A DNA stretch of 12,886 nt from an uncultured Eubacterium sp. (GTDB taxonomy: Bacteria; Bacillota; Clostridia; Lachnospirales; Lachnospiraceae): NCBI RefSeq assembly GCF_937958975.1, contig NZ_CALGRE010000006.1:1-12886 (forward strand). The letters run 5' to 3'. A program made the translations under genes and the position numbers. The notes below the pieces were generated by a model. The model did no database searches and was not told the origin of the DNA. It saw nothing but the letters and a program-made list of their open reading frames with translations. Positions 1 through 6,375 of this stretch are shown piece by piece; the first letter of the stretch is position 1, and each line of letters opens with the position of its first letter.

Positions 1-51
1 ATACGAGATCTGCGTATGTGACTGGAGTTCTGACGTGTGCTCTTCCGATCT
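1..51 (+). other. Illumina index adapter (non-biological contamination)
   Basis: The first 51 bases match the TruSeq-style index adapter. Bases 1-9 are the end of the P7 tail (ATACGAGAT). Bases 10-17 (CTGCGTAT) are an 8-base index. Bases 18-51 are the read-2 primer site, beginning GTGACTGGAG and ending GCTCTTCCGATCT. There is one difference from the adapter as I remember it: T instead of A at base 31. Bacterial sequence starts at 52. This is untrimmed adapter at a contig end and should be masked. It does not touch the neighbouring gene, whose stop codon lies at 69-71. Confidence 0.97.
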
Positions 52-68
52 CAAATACCTCGTTGCTT

Positions 69-998
69 TTATTGATGCTTTTTACAGCCTGATTTACATT
101 TCTTGCACTTTTTACACTTTTGTTTACGGTGTTTTTTAAATCGAAACAGATGTCTGAAACATTTTGGTAAAAAGAAATATAAATATAATATTTTATCCAT
201 CGTGCATGAAAATGGTCTGGTAACAAACTGAAACAGCTTGCAGAAAATACGATTTTGCCACTGAGAAAATGCGGCCGCGCAACGGTGGTAACATCTTGGC
301 TGACGAGTGTGAGGTATGCCAAAGGTGAATGATACAGAAGTATCACATATGCATAAATCACATTGGTTGTATGCCAGTCTTCTCATGCTTTCCACAAAAG
401 CTTCCAGCATCTCATCATTTGGGAAAGTGATTTCTACCTTCATGGAAAGGTCTTGTGGATAACAGAAGGAACCGACACGAAATCCGGTCAGCCACCAGTG
501 TTCTCCACAGAGAGAAAATAGTTTTTGACCTTTATAGTTTAATTCCATAGATAAAGGCAGCATTTCGTCTTTAGGAACACCATAAAAAGTAGTTTGTTCG
601 AATTGGTTTGGGGGAATAATTGTGTCAGCCCGGTAAACTCCAATTTCACCACCAATGTTAATTCCGTATTGCCCTTTCCAAAATTCTATAAGCCAGGTTT
701 TTCCACCATAATAAAAATATACCGGCTCACAGTCAAAAACCATATTGAAATGGACAGCTGAACGGTCAAAGAGTGAACGATAGCCAAATGCTTTTTGCCA
801 TGCTTCAATGCGGGATGTTACGATATCACATTTGGGTAGATACCGAAATCCAAAGGGTTCAAGAACATCGTTTAATAATTCTAACTTTTCACAAAAGCTC
901 ATACAGCAAATTTTTTTGATAATACATTTTCGTTTAAAGATAAATATAATTGAAAACAAAATACAAATAAATATTAAAATGCCAAATAGTATATACAT
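69..998 (-). CDS. DUF4474 domain membrane-anchored protein with Lys/Cys-rich tail
   Basis: This 309-residue protein has unknown function. Residues 1-21 form one hydrophobic N-terminal segment followed by basic residues (FKRK), so it is probably a membrane anchor with the bulk on one side of the membrane. Residues ~45-215 carry hallmarks I associate with DUF4474 of Clostridia: a GFRY start, an AWQKAFGYRSLFD stretch, DCEPVYF, then YGGKTWLIEFWKGQYG and GGEIGVY. Residues ~216-309 are Cys- and basic-rich and end in a KCKKCKKCKSGCKK run (Cys 295, 298, 301, 305), which could bind metal or nucleic acid. The start is supported by an AGAGG ribosome-binding site (plus-strand 1004-1008) 5 nt upstream. 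The gene is transcribed away from the DUF1275/two-component operon and no partner gene is visible. Family assignment is confident; no biochemical role is proposed. Confidence 0.85.
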   Translation of the reverse strand: MYILFGILIFICILFSIIFIFKRKCIIKKICCMSFCEKLELLNDVLEPFGFRYLPKCDIVTSRIEAWQKAFGYRSLFDRSAVHFNMVFDCEPVYFYYGGKTWLIEFWKGQYGINIGGEIGVYRADTIIPPNQFEQTTFYGVPKDEMLPLSMELNYKGQKLFSLCGEHWWLTGFRVGSFCYPQDLSMKVEITFPNDEMLEAFVESMRRLAYNQCDLCICDTSVSFTFGIPHTRQPRCYHRCAAAFSQWQNRIFCKLFQFVTRPFSCTMDKILYLYFFLPKCFRHLFRFKKHRKQKCKKCKKCKSGCKKHQ

Positions 999-1006
999 AA
1001 TAACCT

Positions 1007-1034
1007 CTCATATGTGTTTGTTATATTATATGAG
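1007..1034. repeat. Short inverted repeat, possible operator
   Basis: CTCATAT at 1007-1013 and ATATGAG at 1028-1034 are perfect 7-bp inverted arms separated by 14 bp, so equivalent positions are 21 bp apart (about two helical turns). The repeat spans the candidate -10 box of the minus-strand DUF4474 gene and touches its ribosome-binding site. It could be a binding site for a dimeric regulator. It is AT-rich and could also be chance. Confidence 0.3.
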
Positions 1035-1053
1035 AAAGAAGGTGAGGTGTTCG
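1025..1053 (-). promoter_or_regulatory. Candidate promoter of the DUF4474 gene
   Basis: Read on the minus strand there is a perfect TATAAT (plus-strand 1025-1030). A 17-bp spacer separates it from a weak -35 (CGAACA, plus-strand 1048-1053, 3 of 6 matches to TTGACA). Transcription would start about 20-25 bp before the start codon at 998, leaving a short leader containing the AGAGG site. The -10 is convincing; the -35 is poor. Confidence 0.45.
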
Positions 1054-1089
1054 GTAATTATTTAGACAGGTTTCAGTTAAAATTACTTT

Positions 1090-1118
1090 CTTTATTTTCA
1101 CAAAAGTGCTAATATAAT
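1090..1118 (+). promoter_or_regulatory. Candidate promoter of the DUF1275/two-component operon
   Basis: A TATAAT at 1113-1118 lies 39 bp before the start codon at 1157. The overlapping TGCTAATAT (1108-1116) also fits an extended -10 of the TGn type. No good -35 is present at the expected distance (CTTTAT at 1090-1095). It is placed correctly for the operon and divergent from the DUF4474 promoter. No recognisable VanR operator was identified. Confidence 0.45.
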
Positions 1119-1156
1119 TTGTTGAAATAGTACAATTAAAGGAAGGCTTTCCACAG

Positions 1157-1825
1157 ATGAATTTTGAGAAAAAACAAATACTTTTGCACGATATTATGTG
1201 TACGATAGGCGGATTTTTCGGTGCATATGCTATTGTTAATGGATTTGAAAATATGGGCTCTGCACAGACTACAAATATGATAGAAATAATTTGTACGATT
1301 TTAGGAAGAAATCTGCAAGATTTTTTTATGAGAATATTAGCACTTGTGTTATATATTTTTGCGATTATTATATGTGTTTATTTAGAGAAACGTGCTGTTA
1401 TTAACGTACATAAATATGCTATATGTGTGGAATTAATTATTATGATAGGACTGGTATTTCTGCCGCCCCATATTGAGCCGCTCATTGGATTGCTTCCAAT
1501 ATTTTTTATGATGGCAACGCAGTGGAGTGCTTTTCACGGAACAGAAAAGTATAATTGTTCAACCATTTTTTCAACAAATAATTTGAGACAATGTGTCAGT
1601 GGTTTTACGGTGTATTTCCTGGATAAAGACAAAGAACAATTAGAAAAAGCAAAGTTTTTTGGAAAGTCAATTTTATGGTTTCATATTGGTGTCGTAATTT
1701 CTTACTTTTGCTGTAAACAGTTTGGACAATATGCGAGCTTATGTGCAGTCCCGATTGGGGGGATTGCAATTGCCCTGGAAGTAATGCAGGAAAGTGTAAA
1801 AAATAATATTAAAGTAGAAATTTAG
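1157..1825 (+). CDS. DUF1275 (YoaK-like) family multipass membrane protein
   Basis: This is a 222-residue integral membrane protein. Near the N terminus it has a glycine-rich first helix followed by NGFENMGSAQTTN (residues ~28-40), which resembles the AQTGN-type signature of DUF1275/YoaK proteins. About six hydrophobic segments are visible (roughly residues 15-33, 57-77, 87-103, 106-124, 171-187, 193-209). The length matches the family. The start is supported by AAAGGAAGG (1138-1146) about 10 nt upstream. The stop codon overlaps the ribosome-binding site of the response-regulator gene, so the two are almost certainly co-transcribed and perhaps translationally coupled. The family has no settled function; transport has been suggested. 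Its place at the head of a two-component operon suggests it is regulated by, or helps, that signalling pair, which is inference only. Confidence 0.85.
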   Translation: MNFEKKQILLHDIMCTIGGFFGAYAIVNGFENMGSAQTTNMIEIICTILGRNLQDFFMRILALVLYIFAIIICVYLEKRAVINVHKYAICVELIIMIGLVFLPPHIEPLIGLLPIFFMMATQWSAFHGTEKYNCSTIFSTNNLRQCVSGFTVYFLDKDKEQLEKAKFFGKSILWFHIGVVISYFCCKQFGQYASLCAVPIGGIAIALEVMQESVKNNIKVEI

Positions 1826-1838
1826 GAGAGAAAACGCA

Positions 1839-2534
1839 GTGAATGAAAATATATTAATTGTGGACGACGAAAAAGAAATTGCAGATTTAGTTGAGGTATA
1901 TTTGAAAAATGACGGTTATCAGGTATTTAAGTTTTATAATGCTGGGGATGCATTAGAATGTGTACAAAATACAGAGATAGGGCTGGCAATATTAGATGTT
2001 ATGATGCCGGATATGGATGGATTTACGCTCTGTAAAAAAATTAGAGAGAATTATTTTTTTCCAATTATAATGCTTACAGCAAAGGTAGCAGATATGGACA
2101 AAATTACAGGTCTTACATTGGGTGCTGATGATTACATTACAAAACCATTTAATCCGTTAGAGTTGACTGCCAGAGTAAAGACTCAGCTTAGAAGGTATAA
2201 GAGATACAATTCTTCAGGAAATATTTCAGAGATAGTAGATGAATACGATATTAGAGGACTGCATATTTCTATAAATAACCATAAATGTACATTAAATGAG
2301 GAGGAGTTATCGCTGACACCAATAGAGTTTAAAATATTATGGTATTTGTGCCAGAGACAGGGGAATGTGGTATCTTCAGAGGAATTATTTGAGAATGTAT
2401 GGGAAGAAAAATATTATGACAGTAATAATACCGTGATGTCTCACATTGCCAGATTAAGAGAAAAAATGAAAGAACCCGCAAGAAAACCGAAATATATAAA
2501 AACGGTTTGGGGAGTAGGATATACGATTGAATAA
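1839..2534 (+). CDS. VanR-type OmpR-family response regulator
   Basis: This 231-residue cytoplasmic DNA-binding regulator is activated by phosphorylation. The receiver domain (residues 1-~118) has the acidic pair D9-D10 in ILIVDDE, phosphoacceptor D53 in LAILDVMMPDMDG, T80 and K102 in YITKPF. The winged-helix domain (~130-231) carries LTPIEFKILWYL and ends in IKTVWGVGYTIE, typical of the OmpR/VanR class. Length is normal. The start codon is GTG at 1839, supported by AGGAG (1824-1828) overlapping the upstream stop; the ATG at 1843 is out of frame. The gene overlaps the kinase gene by 8 bp, the classic arrangement of a cognate pair. Similarity to VanR is at family level. No vanH, vanA/B/G or vanX gene lies in this window, so glycopeptide resistance cannot be inferred. 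Confidence 0.95.
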   Translation: MNENILIVDDEKEIADLVEVYLKNDGYQVFKFYNAGDALECVQNTEIGLAILDVMMPDMDGFTLCKKIRENYFFPIIMLTAKVADMDKITGLTLGADDYITKPFNPLELTARVKTQLRRYKRYNSSGNISEIVDEYDIRGLHISINNHKCTLNEEELSLTPIEFKILWYLCQRQGNVVSSEELFENVWEEKYYDSNNTVMSHIARLREKMKEPARKPKYIKTVWGVGYTIE

Positions 2535-3651
2535 TTGGGAATATTTAGAGAGAGAAAAAGTAAATAAGGAGTATATGCAGATATCTCAGCTGCGCCGAAG
2601 TATGATTTTAGAATATTTTTCCGGTTTGGTGATATTTATGATGATAACGACACTAATATTTTGTGCCGCCGGATTTTTTATGTCTAAAATGAAAATATGG
2701 TATCCGGATGAAACGGCTTATCTGTTATTAAAACCGTTGAAAAACAATCCGATTACTACACTTCTGGCAGTATGGCTTATAGGAGCGGTTATGGCAGGAG
2801 GATATGCAATTGTAAAGCAGTTTCGATATATAAAAGAGATAGCTGAAGCAAGTAAAAAAATGATTTACAATAAAGAAGAGAAAATCATGTTATCTCCTCA
2901 ATTAAAAAATATAGAGTTACAGATGGAGTTGACAAGAGAGCAGTTTATTAGAAATTCGATGCTGTCAGCGCAGGAAGAACAGAAGAAAAATGACCTGATA
3001 ATGTATTTGGCTCATGATTTGAAGACACCTCTCACAAGTATTATCGGTTATCTTACTCTCTTAAGAGATGAAAAGGATATTTCTACAGAGCTTCGTGCAA
3101 GGTATACAGGAATAGCGTTGGAAAAAGCGGAGCGTCTTGAAGACTTGATTAATGAATTTTTTGATATCACAAGATTTAATCTTACATCGATTTCGCTTGA
3201 AAAAGAAACGATTAATCTCAGCCGTATGGCAGAACAGATTGTCAGTGAGTTTGAACCGGTGTTATCAGAAAAAGATTTGCGTTGGAATATTCATATTGAG
3301 CCTGGCATAATGATGGTGTGCGATTCTAATAAATTAGAGCGTGTGTTTGATAATCTTATTAGAAATGCTGTAAATTACAGTTATAGAAATACAGAAATAA
3401 AAGTCTGTTTAACAAAAAATAATAAGGAAATAATGTTAAATGTTGAAAATTATGGGAGAACGATTTCACCTGAAAAATTAGAGCATATTTTTGAGCAGTT
3501 TTTCCGTCTGGACTCTGCACGCTCTTCTTCTACAGGGGGAGCGGGGCTTGGACTTGCCATTGCAAAAGAAATTGTAGAGTTACATGGGGGAACGATAGAG
3601 GCAAAAAGCCAAGAGGAAAGTATCTTATTTACAGTAATATTTCCTGTTTAA
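2527..3651 (+). CDS. VanS-like sensor histidine kinase
   Basis: This 374-residue membrane kinase is probably the partner of the response regulator just upstream. There are two transmembrane helices (about residues 31-53 and 75-97) with a short outside loop between them (~20 residues), so the sensor is minimal. A coiled linker leads to the dimerisation/phosphoacceptor domain with H163 in LAHDLKTPLTSIIGYL. The ATPase domain has the N box DNLIRNAVNYS, the FEQFFRLD motif and the GGAGLGLAIAKEIVELHGG lid and G2 region. The usual DxGxG box reads VENYGRTIS, which as I recall is tolerated in VanS-like kinases. The TTG at 2527 is preceded by AGGA (2516-2519) at good spacing. The in-frame ATG at 2575 also has AAGGAG, but only 3 nt away, so the true start is uncertain by 16 residues. 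The ligand is unknown. Confidence 0.92.
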   Translation: MNNWEYLEREKVNKEYMQISQLRRSMILEYFSGLVIFMMITTLIFCAAGFFMSKMKIWYPDETAYLLLKPLKNNPITTLLAVWLIGAVMAGGYAIVKQFRYIKEIAEASKKMIYNKEEKIMLSPQLKNIELQMELTREQFIRNSMLSAQEEQKKNDLIMYLAHDLKTPLTSIIGYLTLLRDEKDISTELRARYTGIALEKAERLEDLINEFFDITRFNLTSISLEKETINLSRMAEQIVSEFEPVLSEKDLRWNIHIEPGIMMVCDSNKLERVFDNLIRNAVNYSYRNTEIKVCLTKNNKEIMLNVENYGRTISPEKLEHIFEQFFRLDSARSSSTGGAGLGLAIAKEIVELHGGTIEAKSQEESILFTVIFPV

Positions 3652-3653
3652 AC

Positions 3654-3683
3654 TTGTAGATAGTGGACTCCTTGTGGTAAAAT
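3654..3683 (+). promoter_or_regulatory. Candidate promoter of the PH-domain gene pair
   Basis: An extended -10 (TGGTAAAAT, with TAAAAT at 3678-3683) lies 18 bp after TTGTAG (3654-3659), a 4 of 6 match to TTGACA. It sits in the 59-bp gap after the kinase gene and about 28-31 bp before the PH-protein start. This suggests the pair can be transcribed independently of the two-component operon. No terminator is visible after the kinase gene, so read-through is also possible. Confidence 0.5.
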
Positions 3684-3710
3684 AATTCTAATATATTTTA
3701 CAGGAGGATT

Positions 3711-4196
3711 ATGATGTACGAAACATTATCAAAGAGAGCTTTAAAAAACATGTATATGGCAACCGGTTTCGCCACATTGCTTTTTTATATTGTAGCAATT
3801 GTAGCGGAGCTGGCTTTTTTTATTCCAGAGAAAATTACAATAGCAAATATAATTATAGGCATTGTATCAGGGTTGTTGTTCGTCAATCTTATTGCAAGTC
3901 CGCTTTTTCGGTTTTACAGATACAGATATAAAATTGACAATGAATGTATTGACATCATTGAGGGATATTTATTTATTACGAGAAATGTAGTTCCGATTGA
4001 GAGATTACATAAGTTACAGATTTTAAGAGGACCTTTCGACAAAATCTGCGGTGTGGCAAAGGTGATTGTCACAACGGCAGGTGGAGATGTTACGATAAGA
4101 TTTTTAGATGTAGAGAAGGCAGAGGCTATTACAGAAAATCTTAAAGTGAAAATTAATGACATTGTGACCGAACAAAAGAAGATGACAGAGCAATAG
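3711..4196 (+). CDS. Bacterial PH (bPH2) domain membrane protein, YdbS-like
   Basis: This is a 161-residue membrane protein. Two hydrophobic segments (about residues 17-38 and 43-64) precede one bPH2 domain (~70-150). The domain contains RNVVPIERLHKLQI followed by RGPFDKICGVAKVIVTTAGG, which matches the YdbS-type pattern in which a PxxR...GP...G.a.v.v.TAGG motif recurs. AGGAGG (3702-3707) is 3 nt from the first ATG and 6 nt from the second (3714), so the second ATG may be the real start. The next gene begins 9 nt after the stop, with its ribosome-binding site touching the stop codon; it encodes the YdbT-like partner. In B. subtilis the ydbS-ydbT pair belongs to the sigma-W envelope-stress regulon. 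An envelope-protective role here is inference. Confidence 0.85.
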   Translation: MMYETLSKRALKNMYMATGFATLLFYIVAIVAELAFFIPEKITIANIIIGIVSGLLFVNLIASPLFRFYRYRYKIDNECIDIIEGYLFITRNVVPIERLHKLQILRGPFDKICGVAKVIVTTAGGDVTIRFLDVEKAEAITENLKVKINDIVTEQKKMTEQ

Positions 4197-4205
4197 GGAG
4201 GCGTT

Positions 4206-5699
4206 ATGGAAGTAAAACGTTTTAGAAACCATGTATCCAGTGTAATCGAACAGTTTGGGGCATTAATTGTAGCGATTTTTATTATTATTTTTGGAAGTGT
4301 TGATGATGTGATTGAGATTGCTGAGGAGATATCGTTAGGGAATGCAGAAGAAACAGGCGTTATTTTGGCAGCAGCCGGTATTTTCGTTCTGATAATTTTT
4401 GTGTTTATTGCCTGGAGATTCTGGGTATGGTCTAGGACATGGGTTGTTATAGAGGAGGAGACTATAACATTAGAAAAAAATACTTTAAATTCTAAAAAAA
4501 ATACCATAGGACTTAAAAATATATCCAATGTAAATACAGAACAGAATATTTTTGAGATGATTATGGGAACTTGCAAGGTTAAATTAGATACCAACAGTCT
4601 GTCGACAGCAAATTCTACAGATGTCAAAATCATTTTAAAGAAAAAGCAGGCAGAAGAATTAAGAGCATACCTCGTAAAAAGGATTAATGAAATTAACAAT
4701 GGCGTGGACAGTGTTGAGGCTGTTTCTGAATTTAAAGATAGTGAATATGATGTAAAAGCGGATTTGAAAGACATTTTGTTAAATGGTATATATTCTATTA
4801 ATATTGCTGTTATTTTAACATTTATCGGAAGTTTTTTATTCTTTATCGCAGGTATTATGGAAATCGTGAATCATGGTGTTCACACGGAAAGTATATCCGG
4901 AATTTTAGGAGCAATCGCAATTGCATTTATTATGGTTGCAACAACGCTTTCGGGACTGGTTGCCGGATTTGTAAAACTGTATGGTTTTATGAGCAAAAGA
5001 GATGGTGACAGAATTTATATTAAATATGGTCTGTTTAAGCGTGTTAATTATGCTATTCCGGTAGATAAAATTAACGCTATTATTATACATCAGACATTGA
5101 TTGCCAGAGTGTTTCATAAATATACAGCAGAGTTGGTAAATGTGGGAATGGATGACGAGAAAGACAGTACAGCCTCTTTTACATTCTATGGAAGTAAAGA
5201 AAAGCTGATGGATGTAATTGACAAAATTATTCCTGAGTTTTCTGAGGCTATCAACTTTGATGTGAAAAGGCAGCCAAAATCCGTTTGGATAGTAAAAGCG
5301 ATTCAAATCTTATGTACACTAATGTTTGTTTTGGCAATTGCAGCAGTGGGACATATTGTAACAGAAATGCCTTGGTGGATAAGTGGAATCATGATAGCAG
5401 TTTTTATGCTCTTTGTGATTTTTGGAATGATTATGTCTTATATAACAGTAGGAAATAAAATACAGACCAATTATCTTGGGTTAAAAAGCGGTATTTTTGG
5501 TACACACTATGTCATTATAAAATTTGACAAAGTACAATATATTACTCTGAATCAGAATATTATTACTAAGAAGTTAGGTATTGTCAAAGGTACTGCGAGG
5601 ATTTTGGCATCGCTCGGAAAAGTTGCACATACGATTCCGTATATTCGGGAGGAGGAATGTACTTCCTTTGTGCAGGAAATGTCCGATTGGAAAAATTAA
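4206..5699 (+). CDS. Multi-PH (bPH2) domain membrane protein, YdbT-like
   Basis: This 497-residue protein is built as three repeats of two transmembrane helices plus a PH domain. The helix pairs are at about residues 14-32/51-73, 195-220/231-257 and 361-384/389-414. The PH domains are at roughly 76-165 (with GTCKVKLDTNS), 265-350 (with NYAIPVDKINAIIIHQTLIA, then the VNVG strand) and 415-495 (with SGIFGTHYVIIKFDKVQYI). Size and architecture match YdbT (about 490 residues with three bPH2 domains). GGGAGG (4196-4201) overlaps the stop of the YdbS-like gene, so the two are one translational unit and probably form a membrane complex. A strong terminator follows at 5717-5749, ending the operon. The molecular function of the family is not settled. 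Confidence 0.87.
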   Translation: MEVKRFRNHVSSVIEQFGALIVAIFIIIFGSVDDVIEIAEEISLGNAEETGVILAAAGIFVLIIFVFIAWRFWVWSRTWVVIEEETITLEKNTLNSKKNTIGLKNISNVNTEQNIFEMIMGTCKVKLDTNSLSTANSTDVKIILKKKQAEELRAYLVKRINEINNGVDSVEAVSEFKDSEYDVKADLKDILLNGIYSINIAVILTFIGSFLFFIAGIMEIVNHGVHTESISGILGAIAIAFIMVATTLSGLVAGFVKLYGFMSKRDGDRIYIKYGLFKRVNYAIPVDKINAIIIHQTLIARVFHKYTAELVNVGMDDEKDSTASFTFYGSKEKLMDVIDKIIPEFSEAINFDVKRQPKSVWIVKAIQILCTLMFVLAIAAVGHIVTEMPWWISGIMIAVFMLFVIFGMIMSYITVGNKIQTNYLGLKSGIFGTHYVIIKFDKVQYITLNQNIITKKLGIVKGTARILASLGKVAHTIPYIREEECTSFVQEMSDWKN

Positions 5700-5716
5700 T
5701 TTGAAGTAGATTTATA

Positions 5717-5749
5717 AAAAACTTCCGGGAGTTCATCCTGGAAGTTTTT
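5717..5749 (+). terminator. Rho-independent terminator after the PH-domain genes
   Basis: A 14-bp stem (5717-5730 with 5736-5749, one G-T wobble) closes a 5-nt loop (GTTCA). The left arm starts AAAAACTTCC and the right arm ends GGAAGTTTTT, giving a built-in U-tract. It lies 17 nt after the YdbT-like stop codon. The A-tract on the other side means it could also work on the minus strand, although no convergent gene is present. It separates the PH operon from the sigma-factor operon. Confidence 0.93.
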
Positions 5750-5758
5750 GCGATTTAA

Positions 5759-5795
5759 GGTGAAACAAAATTTGAATTTCATTACACTGTATATA
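5759..5795 (+). promoter_or_regulatory. Candidate ECF-type (self-regulated) promoter of the sigma-factor operon
   Basis: GGTGAAAC (5759-5766) resembles the GAAAC-type -35 element used by many ECF sigma factors. An AT-rich spacer leads to CACTGTATATATG (5785-5797), but the -10 is not a clear match to the common CGTA/CGTC type and the spacing is uncertain (about 18-21 bp). TGTATATAT could also serve as an extended -10 for the housekeeping sigma factor. The position between terminator and operon is right. Autoregulation is inference. Confidence 0.38.
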
Positions 5796-5837
5796 TGAAG
5801 GTTAATTAACGAAATAGAAAGAAAACAGGGTACCAAT

Positions 5838-6374
5838 ATGAAATATGACAGACAGGATGTATTGCGGGCAATACATAATGATAAAAATGCGTTTGAAAGA
5901 TTATATTGTTCGATAAGCAATGATTTATATAAAATGGCAGTTTATATATTAGGAGATTGCGGATTAGCGGAAGAGGCAGTGAGTGAAACGGTCATAGATG
6001 CTTTAACGGGAATAAAAAAATTGAAAGACGCAGATAAATTTGAATCATGGATACTGAAAATATTGACAGTGAAGTGTAACAGAAAAATAAAGGATAAATA
6101 CAATAAGTTTTCAGTGTTCAATCCAAAGTCACAGAGCATAGAAGATTTTAAGGAAAAATCAATCTATCGGCAGTATGACAATGACACAAAAACAGATATA
6201 CAGATAGCGCTATCAAAATTAGATAAAAAAGACAGGGTGATTATTTCTCTCTGTGTAATAGAGGGATATAAAAGTCATGAAGTGGCAGAAATTTTGTCTA
6301 TGAATGCATCAACTGTGCGTACAAGACTGAATAGAAGTCTTATAAAGTTAAGGGAATATTTGGAGGTTAGATAA
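5838..6374 (+). CDS. ECF-family RNA polymerase sigma factor
   Basis: This 178-residue sigma-70-family factor has only regions 2 and 4. Region 2 spans ~15-80: AFERLYCSISNDLYKMAVYILGD, then AEEAVSETVIDAL and the WILKI helix. Region 4 spans ~122-175: ALSKLDKKDRVIISLCVIEGYKSHEVAEIL followed by the recognition helix around STVRTRLNRSLIKLREYL. Length is normal for ECF factors, and there is no C-terminal extension. The ribosome-binding site (AGGG at 5827-5830) is weak. The next gene starts 1 nt after the stop, so this factor and the beta-propeller membrane protein are coupled; the latter is the best candidate for its regulator. ECF factors of this layout direct transcription in response to signals outside the cell. 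The target genes are unknown, though the upstream promoter may be one of them. Confidence 0.93.
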   Translation: MKYDRQDVLRAIHNDKNAFERLYCSISNDLYKMAVYILGDCGLAEEAVSETVIDALTGIKKLKDADKFESWILKILTVKCNRKIKDKYNKFSVFNPKSQSIEDFKEKSIYRQYDNDTKTDIQIALSKLDKKDRVIISLCVIEGYKSHEVAEILSMNASTVRTRLNRSLIKLREYLEVR

Positions 6375-6375
6375 C

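Noticed and set aside
808..1065. A plus-strand 85-residue open frame overlapping the start of the DUF4474 gene
   Set aside because: Most of it is antisense to the conserved N-terminal coding part of DUF4474. It has no convincing ribosome-binding site and no domain.
1839..3651. A vancomycin-resistance locus
   Set aside because: Only VanR/VanS-like signalling genes are present. No D-Ala-D-Lac/D-Ser ligase, VanH or VanX is in the window, and family-level similarity of the regulators is not evidence of resistance.
2575..3651. A shorter kinase starting at ATG 2575
   Set aside because: AAGGAG is present but only 3 nt from that ATG. The TTG at 2527 has better spacing and gives the usual coupled overlap with the regulator gene. 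It was kept as an alternative in the kinase entry, not as the call.
3914..4774. A long minus-strand open frame of 286 residues
   Set aside because: It lies opposite both PH-domain genes, whose proteins show clear domain motifs, proper ribosome-binding sites and tight spacing. The minus-strand frame has low-complexity Ser/Thr/Ile/Leu composition and no recognisable domain, typical of an antisense shadow.
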